Positions 1 to 7,060 of a stretch of DNA of 9,395 nucleotides are shown here, one piece after another. The DNA lies in NCBI GenBank assembly GCA_021823305.1, contig JAKAOE010000041.1:1-9395 (forward strand), read 5' to 3'. Source of the stretch: Acidobacteriota bacterium. GTDB lineage: Bacteria > Acidobacteriota > Terriglobia > Terriglobales > SCQP01. The first letter of the stretch is position 1. Each line of letters starts with the position of its first letter. The notes under the pieces were generated by a model. It had not been told where the DNA came from. It made no database searches and saw only the letters and a program-made list of their open reading frames with translations. Position numbers and translations under genes: made by a program.

Positions 1-86
1 CGGGGCTGGGGCGGGTGCTTCTGAGCTGGCGCCGGCGCTACGAGCGCCAGGAGTGGGAGTGCGACTAGAATCCGACGCATGGCCAT
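1..86 (-). CDS. Exported protein of unknown function, N-terminal fragment
   Basis: Only the first 28 codons are in the window; the rest lies beyond position 1. The reading starts MAMRRILVALPLLALVAP and continues APAQKHPPQP. This is a typical signal peptide: two arginines, a leucine/alanine-rich hydrophobic core, then a likely cleavage site after APA. The start at 84-86 is chosen because AAGGAG lies 6 nt upstream (93-98). A second in-frame ATG two codons later (78-80) is a worse fit to that ribosome site. The gene lies 62 nt after the stop of the large secreted protein and may be co-transcribed with it. The mature part is too short to assign any function. Confidence 0.7.
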   Translation of the reverse strand, partial: MAMRRILVALPLLALVAPAPAQKHPPQP

Positions 87-92
87 ACGCGG

Positions 93-98
93 CTCCTT
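93..98 (-). promoter_or_regulatory. Ribosome binding site of the truncated exported protein
   Basis: AAGGAG on the minus strand, 6 nt before the ATG at 84-86. It is the main support for reading the short edge fragment as a real gene and for choosing the first of two adjacent ATG codons. Confidence 0.6.
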
Positions 99-148
99 CC
101 CAGTCAGTTAGAAGGGTAGGACGGTGGCCGGCGCGGGGTCAAGGTGAC

Positions 149-2617
149 TTATGGGCGGACGGTGGTCCTGCGGCCCTGGGATTCGCCGTGCAGCCAGATG
201 TAGAGGCGGGCGTGGGGTTTGGGCGGGGGCCAGGGCATGGCGATGGCGAGCGTTTGTTGGGGAGGCTGGCCGGGGGTGGCGGTGGCGACGCGCATGGGGA
301 TGGCGCGGACCGGGACGCCGTGGCGGGGGTTCCAGCCGGTGGCGGCGATGAGCTGGAGGTTGTTGCCGGTGAGTTGGCCGGCGAACTCACCGGGGGCGGG
401 GCTGTGGTTCGAAAGCGTGAAGCCGGCGATCGCCGGCAGCTCGACCACGCGGCCGAGCACTGCCGGTTGGGAGGCGCCGGTGGAGGGATCGGCGACGCTC
501 ATTTCCAGTTCGCAGCCGGGTACGCCGATCTTGCCCGGGACCGCGGCGAGGTAGAACAGGCCGTCGCCGCCGGCGTCGAGCTCTTCGGCGCCGTCCATTT
601 CGCCGGGGCGCAGGCGCAGCGCGCCCATGACGTCGGGCAGCTGATCGGCGGGACGGCGGCAGCTTAGATCCACCTCGGGCTGCGGCGGGCCGTGCTGGAC
701 GGTGAAGGCAAAGTTCACGGTGGCATCGGCGGGAAGTTCGCCGGCGAGGAGCTGGACCGCGCTGCCGGCGGCGACGGAGCGCGACAGATCGCGGATGGCG
801 GGGCGCGGGCCAAGAACCGTGACCGCATCGGGCACGGGCAACGGGCGGGTGAGGCCGGCGACGTAGACCTGGGCGGCAAGCGTGTCGCCGGGGCGGGCTT
901 TGGGGCCGAGGGTGAGGGTGAGCCGGCGTTTGGCAAGGCCGGCGGGGGGCGCGTCCGTCACCGGCGCGAGCGAGAAGGTTGCGCCGGCGGCGGCGATACG
1001 GGCGATGCGCTCCAGATGAGAGCCGTGGAGCGTAAGCGGCTCGGCGCCGGCGTCCACGTTGGCGCGCAGCGGGGCGAGCACCGGGTTGGGCGGGAGCACG
1101 GTTACCGGGATAGAACGGGGGGCGCCGGCGGACTGCCGCAGGAGCAGGGTGTAGGCGCCGGGCGCGAGTTTGGCGGTGTCCAAGCTTGCGGTCAATGTGG
1201 TCTTCCGGTCCGCCGCACCGGCAAGCGTAAACGGGAGGATCAGGGCCGCGCCGCCCGCCGGCCGGAACTCGACCCGATTGACGAAGGAAAAGTCGGCGCC
1301 TTCGACGGCGACGGCGACAACACCGTTGCCGGCGATGAGCTTGTCCGCCGCACCAGGGGCGAGTTTGGCGGCGGCCAGGCTGGCGATGCGCCGCACGGCG
1401 ATGGTGCCGCGCACGGCGACCGGCGTCCAGTCCCAGAGGGCCGCGAGGCGATAGTTGCCCGGTGGCAGCGCGAGACGGCGCAGGTCGAGGCCGAGGGTGT
1501 CGTCGAGCGCGCCGCTGGAGACGGTAACCGGGACCGGTATTGCCTTGCCGCCGGCGGCGATCAGCTTCCATTGGCGGCTGTGGGCGAGGTCGCGCAACTC
1601 GCCGACGGTGGCGCAGGTGACGCGCAGCTTGGCGCGGCTGCCGCCAGCGACCACGGCGGTTGTGCCCTGGGCCAGGCGCACGGCAGGCGGCTGGCCGCCG
1701 GGCAGGCCGGACATCCAGATGTAGACGGTGTGCTTATCGGGCGGAGCGGCGGTGTCGGCGCCGCAGAGGTGGGCGGCGGCGCCGGGCGCGCGCTGGGCGA
1801 AGGCGCCCTGGAACTCGGTGCCGGGGAATAGCGTCTGGTGCAGCGCACGAAAGAGCGGCATGGAATCGTTGGCGATGCCCATCACGGGGGCGAAGTAAAG
1901 CGTCGCCAGCGCGGTGGCGGTGCTGGTGCCGCCGGCGCGCAGGGCGGCGTGCGAGGGCGGGCCTTCCTGTGCGGTGGGCGGCGCCACGGCCGCGAGCATG
2001 ATTTGGGCCTCCTGGGCCGGCGGGAGGTTGGGGTTGGCCTTGGGCATGGTGACGCCGTAGCGGGCGGAGTACTGCTGCAGCATGGCGTTGAGGTCGAGCG
2101 AGCCGGGCGGGGAGGCTTCGTAGCGCGCCAACAGTGCCACCAGCGCTTCGACGCGCGAGGCTTGCACGGCGTAGGCGGTGAAGTGGGCGACCATCTCGGG
2201 ATGATGCGTCAGCAGGGAACGCGTCTTGCCGGGATTGAGGCCGTTGGGGCCGAAGAGGAACGCCAGGGCGCCGACCGCGGTAGGCATGCGCCAAACCGCC
2301 GTTTTGCGCGCAGGGGCGGAAAACACGCTCAGGCGCGCGCTGGCGTCGTTGGCCGCCGGCACCGCGATGACCGCAACCTTGGCCGAGCGGCGCCAGGCCG
2401 CCGGCAAATCGTCGGGCACGTAACGCAAAGTATCGCCGGCGGCGATGCGGTTGATTTCCGCCAGCGGCGCCTGGCCATGGCCGTTGGCGGCGCCGACAAA
2501 AAGCTTAAAGCCGGTTATGAGACGCCCGCCGGGGCAGGACGCAATGGTTGCGGCCTGCTGCGCGGCGGCGGCCGCGACGGCCAGGAGCAGGACCATCCCC
2601 GCGTTTAAGACACGCAT
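149..2617 (-). CDS. Large exported protein with Ig/TIG-like segments, function unknown
   Basis: 822 aa. I do not recognise a named family. Residues 1-20 form a signal peptide (positive MR, hydrophobic LLLAVAAAAA, cleavage near AAQ), so the protein should be exported. Residues about 25-290 are Ala-rich, apparently mostly helical, with no catalytic motif I can identify. From about 428 the pattern becomes short beta-strand repeats such as PLTLHGSHLERIARI (527-541), like IPT/TIG or other Ig-like folds, continuing to the C-terminus. Two similar stretches, VYIWMSG (298-304) and LYIWLHG (805-811), may mark repeated modules. There are five cysteines after the signal (28, 285, 335, 653, 702) and no CXXCH heme motif. 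The ATG follows a GGTGG-containing purine-rich stretch. It is separated from the cytochrome operon by 92 nt and may be an independent unit. Long open frames on the opposite strand are a GC-bias effect. Confidence 0.8.
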   Translation of the reverse strand: MRVLNAGMVLLLAVAAAAAQQAATIASCPGGRLITGFKLFVGAANGHGQAPLAEINRIAAGDTLRYVPDDLPAAWRRSAKVAVIAVPAANDASARLSVFSAPARKTAVWRMPTAVGALAFLFGPNGLNPGKTRSLLTHHPEMVAHFTAYAVQASRVEALVALLARYEASPPGSLDLNAMLQQYSARYGVTMPKANPNLPPAQEAQIMLAAVAPPTAQEGPPSHAALRAGGTSTATALATLYFAPVMGIANDSMPLFRALHQTLFPGTEFQGAFAQRAPGAAAHLCGADTAAPPDKHTVYIWMSGLPGGQPPAVRLAQGTTAVVAGGSRAKLRVTCATVGELRDLAHSRQWKLIAAGGKAIPVPVTVSSGALDDTLGLDLRRLALPPGNYRLAALWDWTPVAVRGTIAVRRIASLAAAKLAPGAADKLIAGNGVVAVAVEGADFSFVNRVEFRPAGGAALILPFTLAGAADRKTTLTASLDTAKLAPGAYTLLLRQSAGAPRSIPVTVLPPNPVLAPLRANVDAGAEPLTLHGSHLERIARIAAAGATFSLAPVTDAPPAGLAKRRLTLTLGPKARPGDTLAAQVYVAGLTRPLPVPDAVTVLGPRPAIRDLSRSVAAGSAVQLLAGELPADATVNFAFTVQHGPPQPEVDLSCRRPADQLPDVMGALRLRPGEMDGAEELDAGGDGLFYLAAVPGKIGVPGCELEMSVADPSTGASQPAVLGRVVELPAIAGFTLSNHSPAPGEFAGQLTGNNLQLIAATGWNPRHGVPVRAIPMRVATATPGQPPQQTLAIAMPWPPPKPHARLYIWLHGESQGRRTTVRP

Positions 2618-2709
2618 TTTCCACCCGCCCTCGTGCTGCTCTCAATTTTATTGTGTCAGAAGCGCGCGCCGGCGCACTGGGAGGGCTAAGGGATTTGGTT
2701 GGGTACCGG
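2618..2709 (-). promoter_or_regulatory. Intergenic gap with possible promoter of the secreted protein
   Basis: This 92-nt gap between the cytochrome operon and the large secreted protein holds a short A/T-rich island (2641-2660) in otherwise GC-rich DNA. On the minus strand it contains TGACA (2654-2658) followed by TAAAAT (2645-2650). They are too close together to be a standard -35/-10 pair, so only the -10-like element is credible. A GC palindrome, GCGCCGGCGC (2666-2675), lies just upstream of it. I see no -24/-12 promoter here. Confidence 0.3.
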
Positions 2710-2719
2710 CTACGGTGCC
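2702..2719 (-). terminator. Weak hairpin at the end of the cytochrome operon
   Basis: On the minus strand GGCACCG and CGGTACC can pair over 7 positions with one mismatch around a 4-nt loop. The hairpin overlaps the stop codon of the 79-aa gene. No T-tract follows, so it is not a convincing intrinsic terminator. It could be chance in GC-rich DNA, and read-through into the next gene is possible. Confidence 0.2.
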
Positions 2720-2949
2720 GGCGGGCTGGCTTTGAGGATGGTCAGGAGGTAGACAAGGATGCCGAGTGCGACGAGCGGGAGGCCGATGAGCAGAAACGCC
2801 ATGAAAGCCAGCGGATGGATCCAGAGGAAGCTGACGAGTTGCACCACCAGGCCCGCCGCGACCAGGGTGCCGGCGAGGCGGATGCGGCGCTCGATGAGGT
2901 GATTGCGCGGCGCCGGGGTGTTAGGGTTTAGGTTTCCAGAAGCTGGCAT
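2710..2949 (-). CDS. Small two-helix membrane protein, last gene of the cytochrome operon
   Basis: 79 aa with no family I recognise. Residues 1-22 are polar and Pro/Asn-rich. Two hydrophobic spans follow at about 25-44 and 46-72, joined by a very short turn (IHP), giving a helical hairpin in the inner membrane. The C-terminal tail is KASPPAP. There are no cysteines or heme motifs. The start is the only ATG that includes both helices, and it overlaps the end of the NapC-like gene by 29 nt in another frame, which suggests translational coupling. By position it could be an accessory, assembly or anchoring subunit of the NapC-like cytochrome; that is inference. Confidence 0.65.
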   Translation of the reverse strand: MPASGNLNPNTPAPRNHLIERRIRLAGTLVAAGLVVQLVSFLWIHPLAFMAFLLIGLPLVALGILVYLLTILKASPPAP

Positions 2950-3553
2950 ATTGCAGATCTTTGACGTCGTGCATGGTGTCGTGGCAGCCGCTGGAGATGC
3001 AGGACACGCGGTTGTCGAGGATGGAGGCCATCAGCCCCGGCTTCTTGTTGTGGTTGGGCTCGTCCATGAACGCCCGCATGCCGGCGTGGCAATGCAGGCA
3101 TTCGCGATTGTTGTAGGGATGATAGAGCCGGATCGCGGCCGGTTTGGGGATGGTGCCAAGGTATTGGACGTACATGTGGTGCAGGCCCTCGAGCTTGGCG
3201 TCGAGTGGGCCGAACAAGGTATAGGTGGTGTGGCAGGTGTAGCAGGCGTGGTCCACCGGCACCAGATGGTTCTGATAGTGGCGAGCGGGCGTGAAGCTGG
3301 GATCGTCCACCATGAGGCTGCGGCCAAAGTCGTTCATGACGTGGCAGCTCAGGCAGAACCGGGTGGACTCAGCGCGGCCCATCTGGGCGGAGAAACCTCC
3401 CCAACTCGCCATCACCGGCAGGATGAAGAGCGCAAGGAAGGCGAGTACGCGGCCCGGCGCCTGGCGCGTCAGCTCGCTCTTGAAGGCGAGCAGCGCGGTC
3501 AGCACCGCGACCAACGCGGTAAACGCCAACCCCAGCCAGACGGGAATGTTCAT
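2921..3553 (-). CDS. Membrane-anchored tetraheme cytochrome c, NapC/NirT (CymA)-like
   Basis: 210 aa. NapC/NirT-family proteins oxidise quinol in the inner membrane and pass electrons to periplasmic cytochromes; CymA does this for the Mtr pathway. Heme motifs are CLSCH (67-71), CYTCH (104-108) and CLHCH (152-156). A fourth, CISSGCH (185-191), has four residues between the cysteines (CX4CH), a spacing known from tetraheme cytochromes c3. The first site reads CLSCHVM, matching the CXXCHXM pattern in which Met is the heme 1 ligand in NrfH. Hydrophobic spans lie at about 4-24 and 36-53, so there may be two N-terminal helices rather than the usual single anchor. The gene begins 10 nt after the monoheme cytochrome stop, with only a weak ribosome site, suggesting coupled translation. 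Family placement is good; the exact subfamily is uncertain and identity with CymA is not claimed. Confidence 0.82.
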   Translation of the reverse strand: MNIPVWLGLAFTALVAVLTALLAFKSELTRQAPGRVLAFLALFILPVMASWGGFSAQMGRAESTRFCLSCHVMNDFGRSLMVDDPSFTPARHYQNHLVPVDHACYTCHTTYTLFGPLDAKLEGLHHMYVQYLGTIPKPAAIRLYHPYNNRECLHCHAGMRAFMDEPNHNKKPGLMASILDNRVSCISSGCHDTMHDVKDLQYASFWKPKP

Positions 3554-3563
3554 CGCTGCGGTC

Positions 3564-3950
3564 TCAATGCTGCGACGCCAGCGAGCGGTAGTACTCGACC
3601 AGTGCCTTGATTTGCGCCGGCGAAAACTGGTCGGAGAAGCTGTTCATGTAGGCGCCTTTGCCCTTGGTGACGATCTGGATCATCTGGGCCTCGGTGTACT
3701 TCTTGATCGTCTCGGCGACCGGTTTCACCTTGTCCTTGTGGCCCTTGATGGTGTGGCCGGAGCCGTCGCGCGCGTGGCAGGTGGCGCACTTGTCGAGAAA
3801 GCCGTCGCGCGCGCTGAAGCCGCTTTGCGACGCCGCCCGCAGGGCGGGCAGCGTCCGCCCGGCGGTGGGCGAGCCCGCCGCCAAGCCGGCGGCGAGCAGC
3901 GCCATGGTCGCCACGCCGGTAGCGGCCACAAGCCAGGTCCGCAGGTTCAT
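3564..3950 (-). CDS. Periplasmic monoheme class I cytochrome c
   Basis: 128 aa. The N-terminus (about 1-26) is a signal peptide with a hydrophobic core (WLVAATGVATMALLAAGLAAG). The single heme site is CATCH (55-59), followed by the usual Gly-rich stretch (ARDGSGHTIKGH). The likely axial Met is Met102 in KGKGAYMNSF, and the C-terminal helix SPAQIKALVEYYRSL is typical of small c5/c6-like class I cytochromes. Its expected job is a soluble shuttle between the NapC-like protein and the decaheme protein, as proposed for MtoD in the Mto cluster; that role is inferred from context. The ATG has a strong AGGAGGGG site overlapping the upstream stop codon. Confidence 0.9.
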   Translation of the reverse strand: MNLRTWLVAATGVATMALLAAGLAAGSPTAGRTLPALRAASQSGFSARDGFLDKCATCHARDGSGHTIKGHKDKVKPVAETIKKYTEAQMIQIVTKGKGAYMNSFSDQFSPAQIKALVEYYRSLASQH

Positions 3951-3956
3951 CGGATT

Positions 3957-3964
3957 CCCCTCCT
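3957..3964 (-). promoter_or_regulatory. Ribosome binding site overlapping the barrel gene's stop codon
   Basis: AGGAGGGG on the minus strand, 6 nt before the monoheme cytochrome ATG. Its first two bases are part of the TAG stop (3963-3965) of the beta-barrel gene. Ribosomes finishing the barrel would therefore sit directly on this site, pointing to coupled translation. Confidence 0.7.
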
Positions 3965-5972
3965 AGAAGCTGTGCGTCCAGCGCAACGTAAACAGGGTCG
4001 CGCCGAAATTGTTGGCGTTCACGATTTGCTCGATATAGTACGTCCGGGTAAGATCGGCGGACAACTTGCCGATCACCGGAAAAACGTAGAATACCGAGCC
4101 GGTGGCGTACGGCCAGGTGACGGGGCCGTAGGCGGGCGGCAGGTCGTTGGTGATGCTGCCGGCGCCGCTGGTATGGTCCCAATTACCGGTGAGTTGCAAG
4201 CCGAACTGGTCCAGCGGCTGCCACTGCAGGCCGGCCTGCCAGACATGGTCGAGCTCCTGGTCGCGCAGACTTTCGACGGTGCCGCGGAAATTGATGGCGC
4301 CACGCGCCAGGATGCCGTCGTAGCTGAAGCCGCCGTAGAGCGAGAACCGGCTGCTGAAGCGATAGTTCAGCAGGGTGGCGTTGGCCTGGGAACGGTCGTG
4401 ATAGGCGGCGTCGAGGAGTTGACTGCTGGAGAGGTGCAGAGTGTTGCTTAGGCTGAAGCCGCCGCCGACGTCGTACTTCAGCACCAGCATGCCGTCGGTT
4501 TGGGTGTGAGGGGAGATGGCGGTGTAGGACGAGCCGCTGTCGTAGGTGCGCAGGTTCCCGCGCAGGCTGAGGCGCTGCCAAGGCTGGTAATAGGCGCTGA
4601 GCTCGGGCACTACGGTGTTGGTGCGCAGGGTCAGCGCCGGATCGGCGACGCCGCGGGAGATCAACTCGACGTCGGTTTTCAGCACCTGGACGCCGGGGGA
4701 AACGAGCAGCGAGGGCAGCGGGGTGAAGACCAGGCTGGTGTCGAAGCCGCTGATGCCATTGGTCCAGAGGATGGCGGCGTTGCCGTTGCTGGCGAGAGGC
4801 GAGCCGTTGAACAGGCCGGCGAAGACGGTCAAATTGTCTTCGGTGGAGCGCGTATAGCGGTAATCGGCGTCGAGCGAGACCCAGGGTTCGATCTTCCAGG
4901 TCAGGCCCTGGGCCACGACCTGTTGCGGCTCGCTGACGTTGGCGCGCGCGCCCTGGGAGACGGTGTAGGGGACGAACGTCTTCTGGCTGATGGTGGTGGG
5001 GGCGATGCCGTTGAAGGCCTCGTCGTAGCTGGCGGGACCGCGGAAGCGCTGGTAGAGATAGCTACCGCGGAGATCCACCGAGCCCCACACCTGGCCGGTA
5101 TAGGAGAAGTCGCTGATCGGGGTGGTCAACTGGCGGAACTGGCTGAGCGAGAAGTTGAAGATCGGAGTATTGGCGGTGGCGGGATTGCTGGTATCGAAGC
5201 TGAACTGGGGCGAGGTCTGATTGTTGAAGGTGGTGGAGTCGTTGATGGTCTGGTAGCCGGCAGCGTAATGGAACGTCCACTTGCCCAAGGAGTAGTCGAG
5301 CGAGCCGGTGAAGCGATCGGCGTTGTTGACGGTGGGCGCGAAGAGCAGATAAGGGCTCTCCTCCTCGAAGAAGCCGTAGGTGGGGTAGGCAGCGCCGACG
5401 TAGCTGGGCGTCATCGGCGTGATGGTGTCGCCGGTGTCGCTGGTGTGGTAGTACTGGAAGCCGAGGCGGAGATTGCGGGTGGCGTAGAGGCGGAAGTCGA
5501 GCGAGCCGAACTTGCGCACGGTGGACCACTGGTGCTCGCTGGTCAGCGCGGGCACGCCGCCGGGCAGGATGACGTTCTGGTTGGGCGCGTAGATGAAGTA
5601 GCTCTGCGACCACTGCGCGGTGAGGGCGTAGAGGCCGTCCTTGGCGAGGCTGAGCTGCGCGGTGGGATAAGGGTCGCCGCCCAGGCCGCTCATGGTGAAG
5701 GTATAGTGGTCGGCGAACTGGTGCGGCGCGGTGGCCGAGCCGAACAGGTTGAAGTCCATCAACCGCGGGCCGGAGCGCAAGTTGAGCAGCTCGAGATACA
5801 TGGGCTCGAAGCCGCTGGTGCTGGTGTAGCGCTCGCCCAAGGTGGCCGAGCCCTGGTTGGAGAAGGAGAAGGGGACTTCCGCCGCGGGCGCGGGCGGGGT
5901 TTGCGCGGCGGCAGCCGCGCCCAGGGCCGCCAGCGCCAAGCCGACGAGAACACGAGCATTGCGTAGCGACAT
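3963..5972 (-). CDS. mtrB: Outer-membrane beta-barrel, MtrB/PioB family decaheme-associated porin
   Basis: 669 aa from the chosen start. MtrB-type barrels sheath a decaheme cytochrome so that electrons can cross the outer membrane. Residues 1-23 are a signal peptide ending AAAAAQ. The rest shows alternating polar and aromatic short strands throughout, abundant Tyr/Phe/Asn/Gly, and a C-terminal strand TLRWTHSF ending in Phe, the signature of BAM-inserted proteins. Length is close to the roughly 700 aa of MtrB. The ATG at 5970-5972 is preferred over an upstream in-frame ATG at 6047 because GGAGG lies 5 nt before it and the signal peptide begins there. It follows the decaheme gene stop by 14 nt. 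I find no cysteine in the whole protein, so the N-terminal CXXC reported for MtrB of metal-reducing Shewanella is absent. Adjacency to the decaheme gene makes the family call strong. Confidence 0.87.
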   Translation of the reverse strand: MSLRNARVLVGLALAALGAAAAAQTPPAPAAEVPFSFSNQGSATLGERYTSTSGFEPMYLELLNLRSGPRLMDFNLFGSATAPHQFADHYTFTMSGLGGDPYPTAQLSLAKDGLYALTAQWSQSYFIYAPNQNVILPGGVPALTSEHQWSTVRKFGSLDFRLYATRNLRLGFQYYHTSDTGDTITPMTPSYVGAAYPTYGFFEEESPYLLFAPTVNNADRFTGSLDYSLGKWTFHYAAGYQTINDSTTFNNQTSPQFSFDTSNPATANTPIFNFSLSQFRQLTTPISDFSYTGQVWGSVDLRGSYLYQRFRGPASYDEAFNGIAPTTISQKTFVPYTVSQGARANVSEPQQVVAQGLTWKIEPWVSLDADYRYTRSTEDNLTVFAGLFNGSPLASNGNAAILWTNGISGFDTSLVFTPLPSLLVSPGVQVLKTDVELISRGVADPALTLRTNTVVPELSAYYQPWQRLSLRGNLRTYDSGSSYTAISPHTQTDGMLVLKYDVGGGFSLSNTLHLSSSQLLDAAYHDRSQANATLLNYRFSSRFSLYGGFSYDGILARGAINFRGTVESLRDQELDHVWQAGLQWQPLDQFGLQLTGNWDHTSGAGSITNDLPPAYGPVTWPYATGSVFYVFPVIGKLSADLTRTYYIEQIVNANNFGATLFTLRWTHSF

Positions 5973-5977
5973 GGCCG

Positions 5978-5982
5978 CCTCC
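5978..5982 (-). promoter_or_regulatory. Ribosome binding site fixing the start of the beta-barrel gene
   Basis: GGAGG on the minus strand, 5 nt before the ATG at 5970-5972. It decides the start against an in-frame ATG 75 nt upstream, which would add 25 residues overlapping the decaheme gene and bury the signal peptide. Confidence 0.65.
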
Positions 5983-5986
5983 GGGG

Positions 5987-7042
5987 CTAGTGCAGATAGG
6001 TTGGATCGGCGTTGGAGCCGTGGACCGCGATGTGGCAGCGGGTGCAATCGCCGCTGGTCTCAAAGCCCAGCCGGCCGTGCGGCACCGCCACCTGATTGTG
6101 GAAGCCGGTGTGGCACTCCAGGCAGATGAAGCGCGTCTCGCGCCGCACCAGCATGAAATGGTTCACGCTGCCGTGCGGGTTGTGGCAGCCGACGCAGCCC
6201 ACGATGTTCACCGCCGGGTGCTCATAGACGAACGGCCCCTGCTTCTCGATGTGGCAGGTGGTACAGGTGTTGAACAGGGCGGCGTTCAACTGATGGGCGG
6301 CGGTGATGGTGCCGTGGGCTGGGTGGCAACTGGTGCACTTCATCAGCCCTTCGGACACGCGGTGGTGGAAGGGCAGGGCGAACTTGGCCTGGACGTTCTG
6401 GTGGCAGCCGAAGCAGAGCTCAGGCTGGGGCTGTTTCAGTTGGCCATCGTGCAGCCAGGCTTGGGAGACGGTCAACGAGGGCACCTGGTAGACGGCGGCC
6501 AGCGGGTTGGGCAGCGGCTTTTCGTCCGGGTGGGTGATGGCGTCCACCAAGTGGGCGGAGTGGCAGCTGTTGCAGGCGACGCCGTGCTGCATGTGGGCGG
6601 AGACGTCGAAGAACTGCTGCTGTCTGCTGGTAACGTGGCATTGCAGGCAGCGGGCCGCGACCTGGCTGGGGTTGGCGGTGCGGAAGTCGAAGATCAACTT
6701 GGCGGCCGCCAGCGCCTTGGCGTCATTGCCGTGAGCGGCGTTTTCGGCCTCGACGTGGGCGAGGCCGGGGCCGTGGCACATGGCGCAGCCGCTGACCTTG
6801 GAGGGGGGAATGGCCAGCTTGGCGTGCGCGGTCTGCTCGAACTCGAGGTATTCGGGCCGGTGGCAGTTTTCGCACACCTTATCGTTGGGAACGTAGAGTT
6901 TGGAGTTGTAGGCCGGGGTATGCCAAGCCACCGAGGGCGGCGGCGGCACGACCTGCTTTTGACCCCACGCCGCCAGCGCCAGCGCCAATGCCACGCCCAC
7001 AACCGAACCGATCCGCTTGCCGTTTTCGAGTGTTGTCGCCAT
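5987..7042 (-). CDS. mtrA: Periplasmic decaheme cytochrome c, MtrA/DmsE family
   Basis: 351 aa with a signal peptide (GKR, then GSVVGVALALALAAWG). There are exactly ten CXXCH sites: CENCH 57, CAMCH 86, CLQCH 132, CNSCH 157, CFGCH 210, CTSCH 236, CTTCH 260, CVGCH 283, CLECH 307 and CTRCH 333. Length and heme count match MtrA/DmsE/PioA, and the stretch YEHPAVNIVGCVGCHNPHGS resembles the conserved C-terminal half of that family. Such proteins form a heme wire inside an MtrB-type barrel. The next gene is that barrel, 14 nt downstream. I chose the ATG at 7042; an in-frame GTG at 7075 would add 11 residues but would put the signal peptide further in and swallow the palindrome at 7061-7076. The gene starts 46 nt after the CRP-like regulator. 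Whether it serves iron oxidation, metal reduction or another extracellular reaction cannot be told from sequence; no DmsA-type reductase is present in the window. Confidence 0.93.
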   Translation of the reverse strand: MATTLENGKRIGSVVGVALALALAAWGQKQVVPPPPSVAWHTPAYNSKLYVPNDKVCENCHRPEYLEFEQTAHAKLAIPPSKVSGCAMCHGPGLAHVEAENAAHGNDAKALAAAKLIFDFRTANPSQVAARCLQCHVTSRQQQFFDVSAHMQHGVACNSCHSAHLVDAITHPDEKPLPNPLAAVYQVPSLTVSQAWLHDGQLKQPQPELCFGCHQNVQAKFALPFHHRVSEGLMKCTSCHPAHGTITAAHQLNAALFNTCTTCHIEKQGPFVYEHPAVNIVGCVGCHNPHGSVNHFMLVRRETRFICLECHTGFHNQVAVPHGRLGFETSGDCTRCHIAVHGSNADPTYLH

Positions 7043-7060
7043 TGCGCACTTATCCTGTGG

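Noticed and set aside
26..50. Perfect 7-bp inverted repeat CTGGCGC...GCGCCAG with 11-nt loop
   Set aside because: It lies inside the signal-peptide codons of the edge gene, in very GC-rich Ala/Leu/Pro codons where such repeats arise by chance; no T-tract follows.
387..1571. Second minus-strand frame (394 codons) inside the secreted protein gene
   Set aside because: Its translation is almost only Arg/Pro/Ala/Gly, the usual +1 frame shadow; the chosen frame has a signal peptide and balanced composition.
692..1831. Plus-strand open frame (379 codons) opposite the large secreted protein
   Set aside because: Low-complexity Gly/Arg/Glu-rich translation without recognisable structure; explained by GC bias at third positions.
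2666..2675. GCGCCGGCGC palindrome in the gap after the operon
   Set aside because: Short self-complementary GC runs are frequent across this window; no T-tract and no matching partner to call a terminator or operator.
4500..5966. Long plus-strand open frame (488 codons) opposite the beta-barrel gene
   Set aside because: Composition is Gly/Ala/Val/Glu repeats typical of the reverse of a high-GC gene, with no domain or signal. The minus-strand barrel has a signal peptide, ribosome site and terminal Phe.
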